DNA of 64,000 nt from Panicum virgatum (taxonomy: Eukaryota > Streptophyta > Magnoliopsida > Poales > Poaceae). The notes under the pieces were generated by a model, which was not told the DNA's origin, searched no databases, and saw nothing but the letters and a program-made list of their open reading frames with translations. The position numbers and the translations under genes were made by a program. Each line of letters opens with the position of its first letter. Within the stretch, counting starts at the first letter, position 1. Of the stretch, positions 23,290-34,467 are shown piece after piece. The stretch covers positions 31,255,590 through 31,319,589 of the forward strand of contig NC_053153.1 of the NCBI RefSeq assembly GCF_016808335.1. The letters run 5' to 3'.

Positions 23290-25401
23290 ATGGCCAAGAT
23301 GGGTGGTTCGCCGCCTCACTTCGAGGGCAAGAACTTTGCCTATTGGAAAGTTCGTATGGCCGCATACCTTGATGCGATTGCCCCCGAAGTGTGGATGGCA
23401 ACAAAGACCGGATTCATCGGAACTCCCACCCCGGAGCAATTAAAATGGAACACTAAGGCTAGAAATGCAATTTTCGAAGCCATTAGTGAGGAAGTCTTTG
23501 CTAGAGTAAATGGCATGGACTTAGCAAGTGAGATATGGAAAGAGCTAATTGAAATTCATGAAGGCTCCACAAAAGTCCGTGAACAAAAATATCACTTGTT
23601 TAGAGCAAAATATGATTCCTTTAAGATGCTTCCTCATGAAAATTGCAATGATATGTATTCTCGCTTGAATGTCATTGTCAAGGACATTAACGCTCTTGAA
23701 GTTTCTAAAATTGACAGTGGCTCCATCAACCGCAAGATTCTCATGCTCCTTCCGAAGCCCAAGTACAACATTATCAATGCTATGCTTCAAAAAGAGAATC
23801 TTGATGCAATGGAAGTGGGAGAGCTTGTGGGCGAAATTCGCGCTCATGAAATGGGTATCCTTGGTATGTCCGAAGAGCCAACAACAAGCAAGTCAATTGC
23901 TCTCAAAACCAAGGCCAACAAATCCCGCAAGCTCAAGATTGTCAAGCAAGAATCAAGCTCAAGCAATGAAGAAGAGGATCATCATGAGAGCTCATCCGAT
24001 GAAGAAGATGATGGAGAACTTGCTCTCATGATGAGAAAGTTCACACGCTTGAATGACAAGATCAACAAGAAGGGTTTCAACTTTGACCCCAAAAGAAGAA
24101 TGTTCCGGCCATGGGGAGATGTCAAGAACAAAACTTGCTATAATTGTGGAGAAAAAGGCCACATCTCTCCCGATTGCCCCAAGCCGGACAAGAGAAAGAA
24201 GGACAACAAAGGCAAAGATCGCCATGATTCAAGCGATGATGAAGAGGATGAAAAAAGGAACAAGAACAAGAAGGTTGGGAAGAAGAAGAGCCATGACAAG
24301 AAGACCAAGCTCTTCCCAAAGAAGAAAGGGCACACCAAGAGAAGCTTCTTGGTGGAAAAACAAGAGTGGGTGACCGATGTCTCATCAAGCGAAGATTCAA
24401 GTGATGAAGAAGACATCGTCACCATCGCCCTCACAAATGAAGAACCACAACTACCTCTGCCTCCTATGTGCCTCATGGCAAAAGGTAACACCAAGGTATG
24501 TGAGGTGGATAGTGAAGATGATAGTGATGAAGAGCTTGACCCTTATGAATTCACTAACCTCATTAATGAGTATACATCCGTCATCAAGAGGGAAAAGGGC
24601 AAAGTCAAGATTCTTGAGAGCACTCATGCCAAGTTAGAGCTTGCCCACTCCGACTTGCTTGGCAAGTACAATGACTTGCTCAAAGAGCACAATGAGTCAC
24701 TTGAACTTGCTAAGCAAGTTGAAGAGATCCACAAAAAGCTTAAACAAGAGCATAGGGAGTTGGCTCACAAATTTCAAGAACTTGAATTTGCCTATGAAGC
24801 AATTGACCCAAGTCTTGAGAACTTTGCTCATGAAACTATTGAGAAGGTCAATGCTTCTACTTCATGTGATGACCTACTCATTAATGCAAATGCTACTAAT
24901 GCTTTGCCCAAGCTTGTACCTTCTAGGGAAATGGAATTGATGGATCAAGTGGCAAGCCTCAAGAGTAGTGTGGAGAAGCTCTCAAGAGGAGAATACATCC
25001 ACAAGGAGATTCTCTTCAACAATGCCCGTGACTATGGCAAGAGAGGTCTTGGTTCATTTCCGGAGCCAAATCAAGGCACTACTCCTTCTCCGGAGATCAA
25101 TATTAGCTTCATCAAGGAAGTTGGTTCATATTGCCAACATTGCCAAGTCACCGGGCACCACACTAGGGAGTGCACCTTACCATCACGTCATCTTCCCACT
25201 TTACCTAAGAATTACTCATCAATGTTTCAAAATAACCATTTTCTCTTGAGTAAAGTGAAGGGCAAGGTGAAGGCCAAATTCATTGGCAAAATTGCTAAGG
25301 AGTCAAAGAAGAAGCTCCCCAAGCAACTTTGGGTCCCAAAAGCTCTTGTCACACATGTGCAAGGCCCAAAGCTTGTTTGGGTTCCTAAAACTCAAAAGTG
25401 A
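23290..25401 (+). CDS. Copia-1 gag polyprotein (703 aa)
   Basis: This is an uninterrupted 703-codon capsid/nucleocapsid frame from the ATG at 23290. The N-terminal third is the copia-type gag (UBN2-like) domain. A zinc knuckle CYNCGEKGHISPDC (CX2CX4HX4C) lies near 24136. Acidic serine-rich and lysine-rich stretches follow, then a coiled-coil-like, Glu/Lys/Leu-rich segment (about 24550-24800) and a second knuckle CQHCQVTGHHTREC near 25132. A gag this long with two knuckles suits a Sirevirus. It ends in TGA at 25399, with pol resuming shortly after in another frame. Copia-2 has the same stop position but many breaks, so this is the better-preserved gag. Confidence 0.92.
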   Translation: MAKMGGSPPHFEGKNFAYWKVRMAAYLDAIAPEVWMATKTGFIGTPTPEQLKWNTKARNAIFEAISEEVFARVNGMDLASEIWKELIEIHEGSTKVREQKYHLFRAKYDSFKMLPHENCNDMYSRLNVIVKDINALEVSKIDSGSINRKILMLLPKPKYNIINAMLQKENLDAMEVGELVGEIRAHEMGILGMSEEPTTSKSIALKTKANKSRKLKIVKQESSSSNEEEDHHESSSDEEDDGELALMMRKFTRLNDKINKKGFNFDPKRRMFRPWGDVKNKTCYNCGEKGHISPDCPKPDKRKKDNKGKDRHDSSDDEEDEKRNKNKKVGKKKSHDKKTKLFPKKKGHTKRSFLVEKQEWVTDVSSSEDSSDEEDIVTIALTNEEPQLPLPPMCLMAKGNTKVCEVDSEDDSDEELDPYEFTNLINEYTSVIKREKGKVKILESTHAKLELAHSDLLGKYNDLLKEHNESLELAKQVEEIHKKLKQEHRELAHKFQELEFAYEAIDPSLENFAHETIEKVNASTSCDDLLINANATNALPKLVPSREMELMDQVASLKSSVEKLSRGEYIHKEILFNNARDYGKRGLGSFPEPNQGTTPSPEINISFIKEVGSYCQHCQVTGHHTRECTLPSRHLPTLPKNYSSMFQNNHFLLSKVKGKVKAKFIGKIAKESKKKLPKQLWVPKALVTHVQGPKLVWVPKTQK

Positions 25402-25417
25402 ATTCTCATGTGTGTAG

Positions 25418-28400
25418 GTGAACTACAAAGCCGGTGGAAAACATTGGGTACTTGATAGCGGTTGCTCTCAACACATGACCGGCAATGATAGCATGTTCAC
25501 CTCTCTTGAAGACCCCGGCGATCATGAACATGTCACCTATGGTGATAACTCAAGGGGGAAAGTCTTAGGTTTGGGTAGAATAGCAATCTCTAAAGATTTA
25601 TCTATTTCTAATGTCTTGTTTGTAGAAGAACTAAGTTTTAATCTTATTTCAATTGCTCAATTGTGTGATCTTGGACTAACGTGTACCTTTGACAAGAATG
25701 GTGTTGTAGTAACTCTTGAAGAAGACAAGTCAATGGTATTCATGGGGTTTAGGCATGGCAACATCTATTTGGTGGATTTCTCTTCAAAGCAAACAAGCAC
25801 CATGACATGCCTCTTCACCAAGTCGTCTCTTGGGTGGCTTTGGCATAGAAGAATTGCTCATATCGGCATGAGCAACCTCAAGAAAGCCCACAAGAAAGGG
25901 ATGATCACCGGCTTGAAGGATGTCACGTTTGACAAGAACAAGCTATGTAAAGCATGTCAAGCCGGGAAGCAAGTCGCAACACATCATCCCATCAAGACGA
26001 TGTTGTCTACCTCCAAGCCGCTCGAGCTACTTCACATGGATCTCTTTGGTCCAACTACATACAAGAGCATTGGTGGTAACCTCTATTGCCTAGTAATTGT
26101 TGATGATTTTTCACGTTACACTTGGGTTATGTTTCTAGGCGATAAGGGTGAAACTCCGGAACTCTTCAAGACATTTGTAAGAAGAGCTCAAAGGGAGTAC
26201 AACTCCCCAATTGTGAAGATCCGAAGTGACAACGGCACCGAGTTCAAGAACATGAAGATTGAAGAATGGTGCGATGAAGAGGGCATCAAGCATGAGTTTT
26301 CCGCCACCTACACGCCTCAACAAAATAGAGTGGTGGAAAGAAAGAACAAGACACTCATCACCCTAGCAAGAGCAATGTTGGATGATTATGGCACGTCCGA
26401 GAAGTTTTGGGCGGAAGCAATCAACACGGCGTGTCATGCATCAAACCGAGTGTATCCCCACCGACTCCTCAAGAAAACTCCATATGAGCTCATCACCGGG
26501 AGGAAACCAAATATATCCTACTTTCGAGTGTTTGGTTGCAAATGCTTCATTTACAAGAAGATGTGATGAAGGTTTCTTTCTTGGTTATGCATCAAACTCC
26601 AAAGCATATAGAGTATTCAATCAAACCTCCGGGTTAGTTGAAGAAACATGTGATGTGGAGTTTGATGAATCTAATGGCTCCCAAGAGGAGGTTGTTGGCT
26701 ATGAAAATGTAGGTGATGAGGAGATTGATGAAGTATTGAAGAAGATGTCCATTGGGGATATCAAGCCGGAAGAGGTGCATGAAGGCAATGATCAAGGGGG
26801 AGGACCTTCCTCATCTACACCAAGCACCTCCACGGCGCCCCAAGTGGATGAAGATCAAGAAAAAGATGATCCACTACCTCAAGAAGATGTGCCAACACCA
26901 ACACCCCAAGTCCAAGAACAAGAAGAGCAAAGTGTTCCACAACAAGCACAAGTCACACAAGATCCACCCCAACAAGCATCCACGCAAATACCGCTAGTGA
27001 AGCATGGTCGCATCTCCAAGGATCATCCAATTGGTCAAATCATTGGTAGTCCTTCAAAGGGAGTAAGAACTCGCTCTAAGCATGCTTCATTTTGTGAATA
27101 TTACTCGTTTGTTTCTTGTATTGAACCCACTAGCATAGAGGAAGCGCTTGAGGACTCGGATTGGGTGATGGCCATGCAATAAGAATTGAACAACTTCACC
27201 CGCAATGAAGTTTGGGTCCTCGAAGCTCCTCCGAAAGACAAGAACATCATTGGCACAAAGTGGGTCTTTCGAAACAAGCAAGATGAACATGGGGTGGTGA
27301 TACGCAACAAAGCAAGACTTGTGGCAAAAGGGTTTTCTCAAGTCGAAGGTTTGGATTTTGGTGAAACCTTTGCTCCGGTCGCAAGACTTGAAGGTATCCG
27401 CATCCTTCTTGCTTACTCTTCACATCATAACATTAAGTTATATCAAATGGATGTGAAAAGTGCATTCTTAAATGGCGTTATTAACGAACTTGTTTATGTT
27501 GAGCAACCTCCCGGGTTTGAAGATCCGAGGAATCCTAACCATGTTTATAGGTTGCACAAGGCACTCTATGGACTCAAACAAGCTCCAAGGGCTTGGTATG
27601 AGAGGCTTCGTGACTTCCTAATCATGCAAGGCTTCGAGATCGGGAGGGTGGACACCACGTTGTTCACAAAAGACGTCAACGGGGATCTTTTCATTTGTCA
27701 AATTTATGTTGACGATATTATCTTTGGCTCAACTAATGATTTACTAAGCCATGAGTTTGCTACCATGATGTCTAGGGAATTCGAGATGTCCATGATTGGC
27801 GAATTGACCTTCTTCCTTGGTTTTCAAGTCAAACAAATGAAGGAAGGGACATTCATCCATCAAGAAAAATATACTAAAGATATCTTGAAGAAGTTCAAGA
27901 TGGATGAGTGCAAGCCAATCAAGACACCCATGGCAACCAATGGGCATCTCGACTTGGATGTGGACGGTAAATCGGTTGATCAATCCCTCTATCGTTCTAT
28001 GATAGGGTCTTTGCTTTACCTTACCGCATCTAGGCCCGATATAATGTTTAGTGTGTGCTTGTGTGCCCGCTTTCAAGCAAACCCAAAGGAATCACACCTC
28101 TCGGCTGTGAATAGGATCCTTCGGTATCTCAAGCACACCCCAAGCATAGGCTTGTGGTACCCCAAAGGCGCTAGCTTAGATCTCTTGGGATACTCGGATT
28201 CGGATTTTGCCGGAAGCCGTGTGGATCACAAGAGTACCTCCGGGGGTTGCCACTTGCTTGGGCGTTCTCTAGTTTCTTGGTCGAGTAAGAAGCAAAATTC
28301 CGTGGCCTTGTCCACCGCGGAAGTGGAATATATAGCGGCCGGTGCATGTTGTGCCCAAATCCTATATATGAAGCAAACCCTTTTGGACTTTGGTGTGAAA

Positions 28401-28658
28401 CTAGATAGGATCCCACTCCTTTGTGACAATGAAAGTGCCGTAAAAATTGCCAAAAATCCTGTTCAACACTCTCGCACAAAGCACATTGATATTCGCCATC
28501 ACTTCTTGCGTGATCACGAAGCTAAAGGAGACATATCTCTTCAAGGTGTGAGATCCGAGGAGCAATTGGCGGATATTTTCACAAAACCTTTAGACGAGAG
28601 TACTTTTGTTAGGCTAAGGAATGAGCTTAATGTATTAGATGCGGCAAACGTCATGTAA
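25418..28658 (+). pseudogene. Copia-1 pol: protease-integrase-RT-RNase H
   Basis: Copia-type domain order is present. Protease has DSGCSQHMTG near 25453. The integrase has a zinc-binding region (LWHRRIAHIGMSN ... CKACQAGK) and a core with MDLFGP, RSDNGTEFKN and VVERKNKTL. RT has the catalytic YVDDIIFGS near 27706, and RNase H has YSDSDFAG and [10 protein letters not shown]. The enzyme set would copy and integrate the element. Two lesions break it. A 26-bp deletion after 26556, compared with Copia-2 (46288 region), shifts the frame inside the integrase C terminus. A TAA at 27180-27182 lies just before RT, where Copia-2 has GAA. Otherwise RT-RNase H (27186-28658) is open. No pol ATG is obvious; the frame opens after TGTGTAG at 25417. 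Confidence 0.92.
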
Positions 28659-30327
28659 GTTGCCTTGTCATATAGAAAGATGCATACATATAGGACACTT
28701 GTCTAACCTTGTCAAGATAGTGATGAACGTGGGTCTTGCATGAGCCGGTGGTCTTTGTTTCGCTCATGGCATGAAGAATGGTTCATCATGAAGAAGCTTG
28801 CCAAGGGTTCAAACTTGACAAGATAGATTTAATTTTGTGCAATGCATGTGCCTGTCATATAGAATGCATCCTTGTCTATTTCTTGCTTTGCTTTGGCATT
28901 GCATCACGTTAGTAGTATCACAAGGGAGCAAATCACACTTCGAGAAAGATATTCATGCTAAATATGATATATCATCTCTACAAGGGTGATAAGATCAATG
29001 TTGTGCTTTCATGCCTATTGAGTCACATCCTATCGAACTTAAAGGTTTAATCTCTAAGTTCATAGGCAAAGTGGCTCATACATTTTGTTTTTGTGTTTAA
29101 ACCTCGCTCAGTTCTTAATTTGCCTATGTTTATGTAAAAGCTTGAGAGCATGTAGTATGAGTGTTTGAGGGGTGAGGCTGTCTCTCGAAAATGGTCCAAA
29201 TTGGGTGTTTATGGCTTTGGCTTTGAAAATTTGGATCAGAAGTAGAGTTTGTAGTTCAGCAGAAAATTTCCTTAACCACCGGTTAAACCGACGCCTGGTT
29301 TTTCACACCATCGGTTCAACCAGTGCTTAAGTCTTCGTGGCTCGGTTTCTGCTTCGCCTCTGGAACAATCTCCGCCCGTTACTCCGATGGCCATCCGTGC
29401 ATCCGGTGGTTGGCGGATGAACCGACGCCTAAGCATCGGTTCAACCGGTGCTCCCGCGTGGAGTAATAGCCCTTGCAGAGTCTCTGGACTTTACTCCTGT
29501 CAATGCACCGACGCCCGTCGGATGTTCCGACACCTCAGTAACGGTTCTTCCGGTGCCCTTTGTTGACCACGCTTTCAACTCTTTCAGATCTGGTCAACAT
29601 TACACCGGTAAAAACACCGATGCACATGTATCTGCACCATCGGATCTTCCGGTGCTTAGGGTTGGCGGGCCCGCTCGTTTTGTTTTCACTTAACCTTTAC
29701 ACGGGTCCCACGCGTCAGCTTCACTCGGTCTTTCTTCCTCCTCGCGAAACCGCCGCCTCTTCACCACCGCCCGTACGCCTCCGCCGCGCCCGTACTCTCC
29801 ACTGCAAGCCGCCGCCGCTGCTACTCCTCCGCACCGCCTCCCGCGCACGCTCACACAACCGCGCGTCGCTGCTCCTGTGCCGCTGCTCCGCAGCCGCTCG
29901 CGCCGCCCAGTTCCGCGCCTGCGCCGCCTGCAAGCCACCGACCGCGCGCCGCCGTCATCCTCGTCCAGCGCCGCCTGCACTGCTGCTCCTCTTGCTCCAC
30001 TCCTTCTCATTGCACGAGCTTACAAGTCAAATTTGAGTTCCCTCCACCCTTGATCCGAGTGCACGCCAAGTGTTCGAGGAATTGCCACTTAGGCCGTTTT
30101 CGTCGTTTTTCATCCCCGTTTTGCAAGGGTATGGCCTACACACTCTTAAGCATGTGATGTATCTTAGTTTTCTTATCCTTGACACACATGTTCACATATG
30201 ACTCTTGCCTCTCTCACACACATCTTGGCCCTTGACTCGATGTGATCTAGTTTGTTCTTTTAAAAGGTTATCCACTAGATTTCTTGTCATAAGCTCAAAT
30301 CGAATTCATGTTTTGGTTCTATTTCAG
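28659..30327 (+). other. Copia-1 3' internal non-coding region with palindrome cluster
   Basis: This 1.7-kb stretch separates pol from the envelope-like ORF. Positions 29275-29655 carry a second cluster of ACCGGTTNAACCGACG and CATCGGTTCAACCGGTG motifs, in both orientations, like those in the LTR. It is followed by a GC-rich block (29700-30000) with CT-rich sense composition. Just before the next ATG is a pyrimidine-rich TTCTATTTCAG resembling a splice acceptor. The GC-rich ORFs on both strands have no recognisable domain. Confidence 0.7.
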
Positions 30328-32553
30328 ATGGCTGGTGACAAGAAGGGCAAGGGTAAGATGGTTGTGCAGAAGAAGAAGAAGCGCACCCGTGAGGACCGCG
30401 AGCGAGAGCAGGCTGAGGTAGTTGCAGATGCAGCAGATAGGCAGGGATCGCTCAGGATCAGGGATCCTCAGGTTCAGGGGGAGCCACAGCAGCAGTTATG
30501 TCGCTCAGGACGTACTCAGACAGCTCAGGCCACACCTGAGTCCCGCTCATGTCCACGGACTCGAGGTGGTGGCACACAGAGGGGAGCAGGTCATGCACCG
30601 CAGCAGCACACCGACAGTCAGACTCAGACAGGTGGTCAGGACAGTGGTGAGGAGCTGCTCGAGGTTGAGTTGTTCGATCTCAGGGGTATTCCAGGACCTA
30701 GGGTCAAGAGACTGAGATATGTGACCCCTGAGCAGTGGTTTCCCGAGCAGAGAGACGTTGGCGTTGATCGTCGCTTTTACACTCTGCTCCAGGAGTCTTT
30801 TTACCACACGTACTGCCAGTTGGATATCAAGATCAGTGAGCACAAGATGCTCCACTGGGTGGCTATGCGTGTAGCAGCAGGTGGGACTCCAGTGCTTCCT
30901 CTCTTTGAGAGATATGTTGGATTGCCTGCTCTACTCAGTGAGAAGTCCAGGTACGTTCGAGAGTGGGTTCGAGTCTTCTACGCCACTCTGTTTATTGAGG
31001 AGGACCGGTAGTTTATTGACTTCATGTTCCAAGAGAGGCACTATCGTTTGACCCGAGCACGACTGGCTACCTTTCTTGGAGTTCAGATTGCCGAGGAGCC
31101 ACACTTCGTACACTATCAGGCTTATGGGAGCATGGTACCTCCTCGTCGTCCTCATGAGTCTCACGTCCCGTCTGACGAGGAGATCAGTATTCTCTTTCAG
31201 CAGCCATTCCTACCTGGCACACCGAGGACTCCGGACAGGCTGACTCCCATGGCACACTCTATCCATCTAGCTTTGAGGAAGAGTCTGTTATTTCGGATTG
31301 GATACAATGAGGGGATCACAGCTCTGCAGCAGTGGCTTCTACTTTATATCATGACAGGTCGTGACTTTGACCTAGTCGACTTCTTTATCTGCGAGCTAGA
31401 GGATGTGATTCTGGATGGGATGACAGTTCACCATCGTCATCCGTTTGCTCATTGGATCTGTTGGATTCTGGCTCAGCTAAGTCAGAATGAGCATATGGAT
31501 GAGCTGGAGCACTCGAGGACACACTTCAGTTTTTACTCACCAGCTACTCCTCGAGACGGTCGTCGTGGCTCGAGAGGCCAGCGCCGAGCACAGCGGGTTC
31601 TGGATGAGCGTTTCTTGGCTGAGGGCAGAGTTGCAGATGATCCGACAGCAGCCGAGGACGCTTCACTAGCAGCAGCAGAGGCCCAGCTCCCACACTACCT
31701 GATCACTGACTCAGAGGACTCGGAGGATGACGAGGATTTCATTCCCACTGTTACCGTCCCTCGAGGAGCTCATGATGATGAGGCAGGATCTTCTGGTGTA
31801 GCACGAGCCCCCGCTCCTCCAGTCTCCACTGCTCAGGTCACTCAGCCCGATGCACTCGCTACCATTCTTACTCGGCTATCAGATCAGCAGGACAGATTTG
31901 CTGCAGCTCAGCTGAGCATGCAGGCTGAGCAGGCTCGTCAGCAGGAGGCCCAGACACTTGTTCTTGAGGGCATTCGGCAGCAGCAGGAGGCCATGAGGCT
32001 ACAGCTACAGCAGCAGTCCCAGATACAGCAGCAGATGTTCACATTCTTCTCGGGATGCTTCGGTCAGCTGTATCATCACACTGGACTGCCTGAGCCTCAG
32101 CTTCCTACACCCCAGCAGCTCCAGTTCGACCCCACTGCTCCCCCTCCACCTGTTGGCGGATTTGTGCAGACACCCTTGTCATCTTTCCCGATGTCACCAC
32201 TTCTTCAGACCGGGTTGTTTGCCAGTCCTGTTCCTACTGCTGCTCCGGCTCATGCTCCTCAGCGTAGTGTTTGGACTGCCGAGCAGCGTGCAGAGTTTCA
32301 TAGACAGCAGCAGATCCTACACCAGCTCCAGCACCCCTCGGCTCAGTCTCTCACGTTCGACTCTCCTTCTCAGCCTGAGGTGCTCCGTCCGTCCGTCGTG
32401 CGCTCCACTCAGCCAGACCTGACTCCCGTCACGTCTGCTCCTCCGAGGGACTCCACGGTCGTCGCCGCACCAGCTTCTACCGCTACACCAGCTACTTCTG
32501 CTGCTCCGACGACTCCGGTCGAGCAGAAGTCCTCTTCGGTCGACGACGACTAG
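30328..32553 (+). pseudogene. Copia-1 envelope-like (third) ORF with a single TAG
   Basis: This frame of about 741 codons from the ATG at 30328 is broken only by a TAG at 31009-31011. It begins with a lysine-rich patch (KKKKRTRED), then a conserved central domain (about 30700-31480) of LYIMTGRDFDLVDFFICELEDVI type. An acidic region and a glutamine-rich, coiled-coil-like segment (31880-32040) follow, then a proline/serine/threonine-rich tail. Sireviruses often carry such an extra ORF after pol, called envelope-like, but I see no signal peptide or clear transmembrane helix, so a membrane role is not supported here. Copia-2 has a homologous but more divergent and more decayed copy. The AG directly before the ATG suggests expression from a spliced RNA. 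Confidence 0.72.
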
Positions 32554-32666
32554 ACGGACGACGACGCCGATGACTCCGCCGCTCAGTTCTCCACCAGACC
32601 CAGCCGGAAGACCCCGCCTTCTCCAGCTCAGGGCTAGATCGCCTTCCTTTTTGGTGCTTTGTTGCC

Positions 32667-32706
32667 AAAGGGGGAGATAGATAGGGGGAGTAGAGATAGG
32701 GGGAGC
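32667..32706 (+). repeat. Repeated polypurine motifs upstream of Copia-1 3' LTR
   Basis: Three copies of an AGGGGGAG-type purine motif occur here, and a fourth (32886-32899, AAAAAGGGGGAGAT) abuts the 3' LTR and is the functional polypurine tract. Copia-2 shows the same arrangement at 52246-52270 and 52519-52532. Multiple polypurine tracts are a known Sirevirus trait. Confidence 0.75.
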
Positions 32707-32899
32707 TTGGTGGTTTGTGGCGTGTTTGGATCTTCATGGATTTTGTGTTTGGACATGTTATTTGGATATTGTGTATGCTCTGAGTTGACATGTCCCTACA
32801 TGTGCTTTATTTCGTAATGCATGCTTGTTTATCTCTTTCATTTTCTTATAGTATGTATCTCTACCTTGTGTTGTCATCAATCACCAAAAAGGGGGAGAT

Positions 32900-34467
32900 T
32901 GTAGCGCATCTAGGCCGATAGATGCTAATGGTGAGTTTCGGTGATTAATGACAACCGTATGCGACTAACGTGTGTTTTAAAGGAAAGTTCAATAACTGGA
33001 TTAGTCTCATATGAAATATGAAAGGAGACCCCTCAATTCAAAACAATCATGCGTACCAAGGACTCATTTTGAAAGATTAAGGACCTTTCTAGTCTCAAGT
33101 GTCACAAGGAGTTGAAGGACACTTGTTTTAGTTAGGTTTTATAGTTTCTAGTTCTTGATCGTACTATTAAGAGGGGTTCATGAGTTAGTAGCTTGATCAA
33201 ACTTGAGTTGGCCTTAGAAATCTTGCACACTCACTCAAAAACAGCAAAAGATGGTCAATAGAAGTCAATACAACTCTTGGAAGAAGAAACAATCAAAGTC
33301 ACATTCGAATCCAAGTCAAAACAGCTAAATACAATGAAAAACAGCAGCACCGGTTGAACCGGTGACCTATCATCGGAGCATCCGATGCATGGCGGAAGGA
33401 CCGATGCCCTGTCGGTCTATCTTCTCTGGATGAAGGCAGAAATCAAGTATGGCACTGGTTGAACCGATGGTCAAAAAAAATAATCACCGGTGCAATGGAA
33501 GTTCTTTGTTCTAGAGAGCATGTTTTGGTGGAATTCAACCTCTCTTCAGCACCGGTTGAACCGACGCTTCGGAATCAAAGCACCGGTACATCAGACGTAC
33601 TTTGTTCCAGAGAGCATGTTTTGGTTGACTTCAACTTCTCTTCAGCACCGGTTGAACCGATGCCAATACTTTCTATACCGTCGGTTCTTCCGGTGGTCAC
33701 GGTTTTTCTGCAGAAAACATCCAACGGCTATGTGACCTCCTCCACTCTATATAAGGGTACCCCCTGGCTCATTTCAGTTGTCTTTGACACCTTGAAAACC
33801 TGAGGCCACCCTTGAGAAGAAGAGAAAGAGCTTTGAGCAAAAGAGAGAAGATCTAGTGCTTTGTTTATGCTTCAACCTTGAAGATTTCATCCTTTGCAAG
33901 TGTAGCAAGTGTGCTTGAGCTAGGGCCAACCGAGTGTAGGTCAAGTGAAGGCTTAGGAGCTTGTTACTCTTGGTGTTTGGTAGCACCTAGACGATCTTGG
34001 TGATCGAAGTGTTTCTCGCGGAGCTTGCCAAGGATTGTGGGAGCCCGAAGAAGAAGATTGTACGTGGCTTGAGCTCCACCACGCCGGGATGGTGAACGGA
34101 GACTCTTAGTGAGCGCCCAAGTCTCGGTGACATGGGAGGTGACAAGACTCTTAGTGAGTGTCACAACGTGGATTAGGGGTGTGTGCCAACACATCGACAC
34201 CACGGGAAAAACTCCGGTTGTCTCTTGCACTCTCTTTCATTTCAAGCACTTACTTTCATGCATTCTTTCATGTGCTTGACCTTAGAGATCATAGCTTAGC
34301 TCTACCTTGCTTAGTTTCATATCTTTGTTAGCTTGTGTAGTTTGCTTTGTTTAGCCGGTTGGTGAATTGAGCCTTACTAGCATTGCATAGGTAAAGGTTG
34401 TTTTATCTATCTTAGAAATTTGAAAAAGGCCCAATTCACCCCCCCTCTTGGTCCATCGATCCTTACA
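32900..34467 (+). repeat. 3' LTR of Copia-1
   Basis: This 1568-bp repeat runs from TGTAGCGCA to CCTTACA, followed by the TSD ATGGA. Comparison with 21666-23233 gives about 24 substitutions by eye, which at 1.3e-8 per site per year would be roughly 0.6 million years (assumed rate). Confidence 0.94.

Larger units (their letters stand above)
21666..34467 (+). mobile_element. Copia-1: full-length Sirevirus-type retrotransposon, TSD ATGGA
   Basis: This is a 12.8-kb Ty1/Copia element with two 1568-bp LTRs, PBS, gag, pol, a long 3' region with an envelope-like ORF, and a polypurine tract. It is flanked by ATGGA at 21661-21665 and 34468-34472. Its size, the extra ORF after RNase H and the repeated polypurine motifs place it with the Sireviruses (SIRE/Maximus). 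It interrupts the CACTA transposase exon. LTR divergence by hand is about 24 differences in 1568 bp. Confidence 0.95.

Noticed and set aside
29560..30036. 158-codon GC-rich ORF upstream of the Copia-1 third ORF
   Set aside because: Low-complexity Arg/Ala/Pro/Leu composition from a CT-rich leader; competing ORFs on the other strand; not matched by a similar frame in Copia-2.
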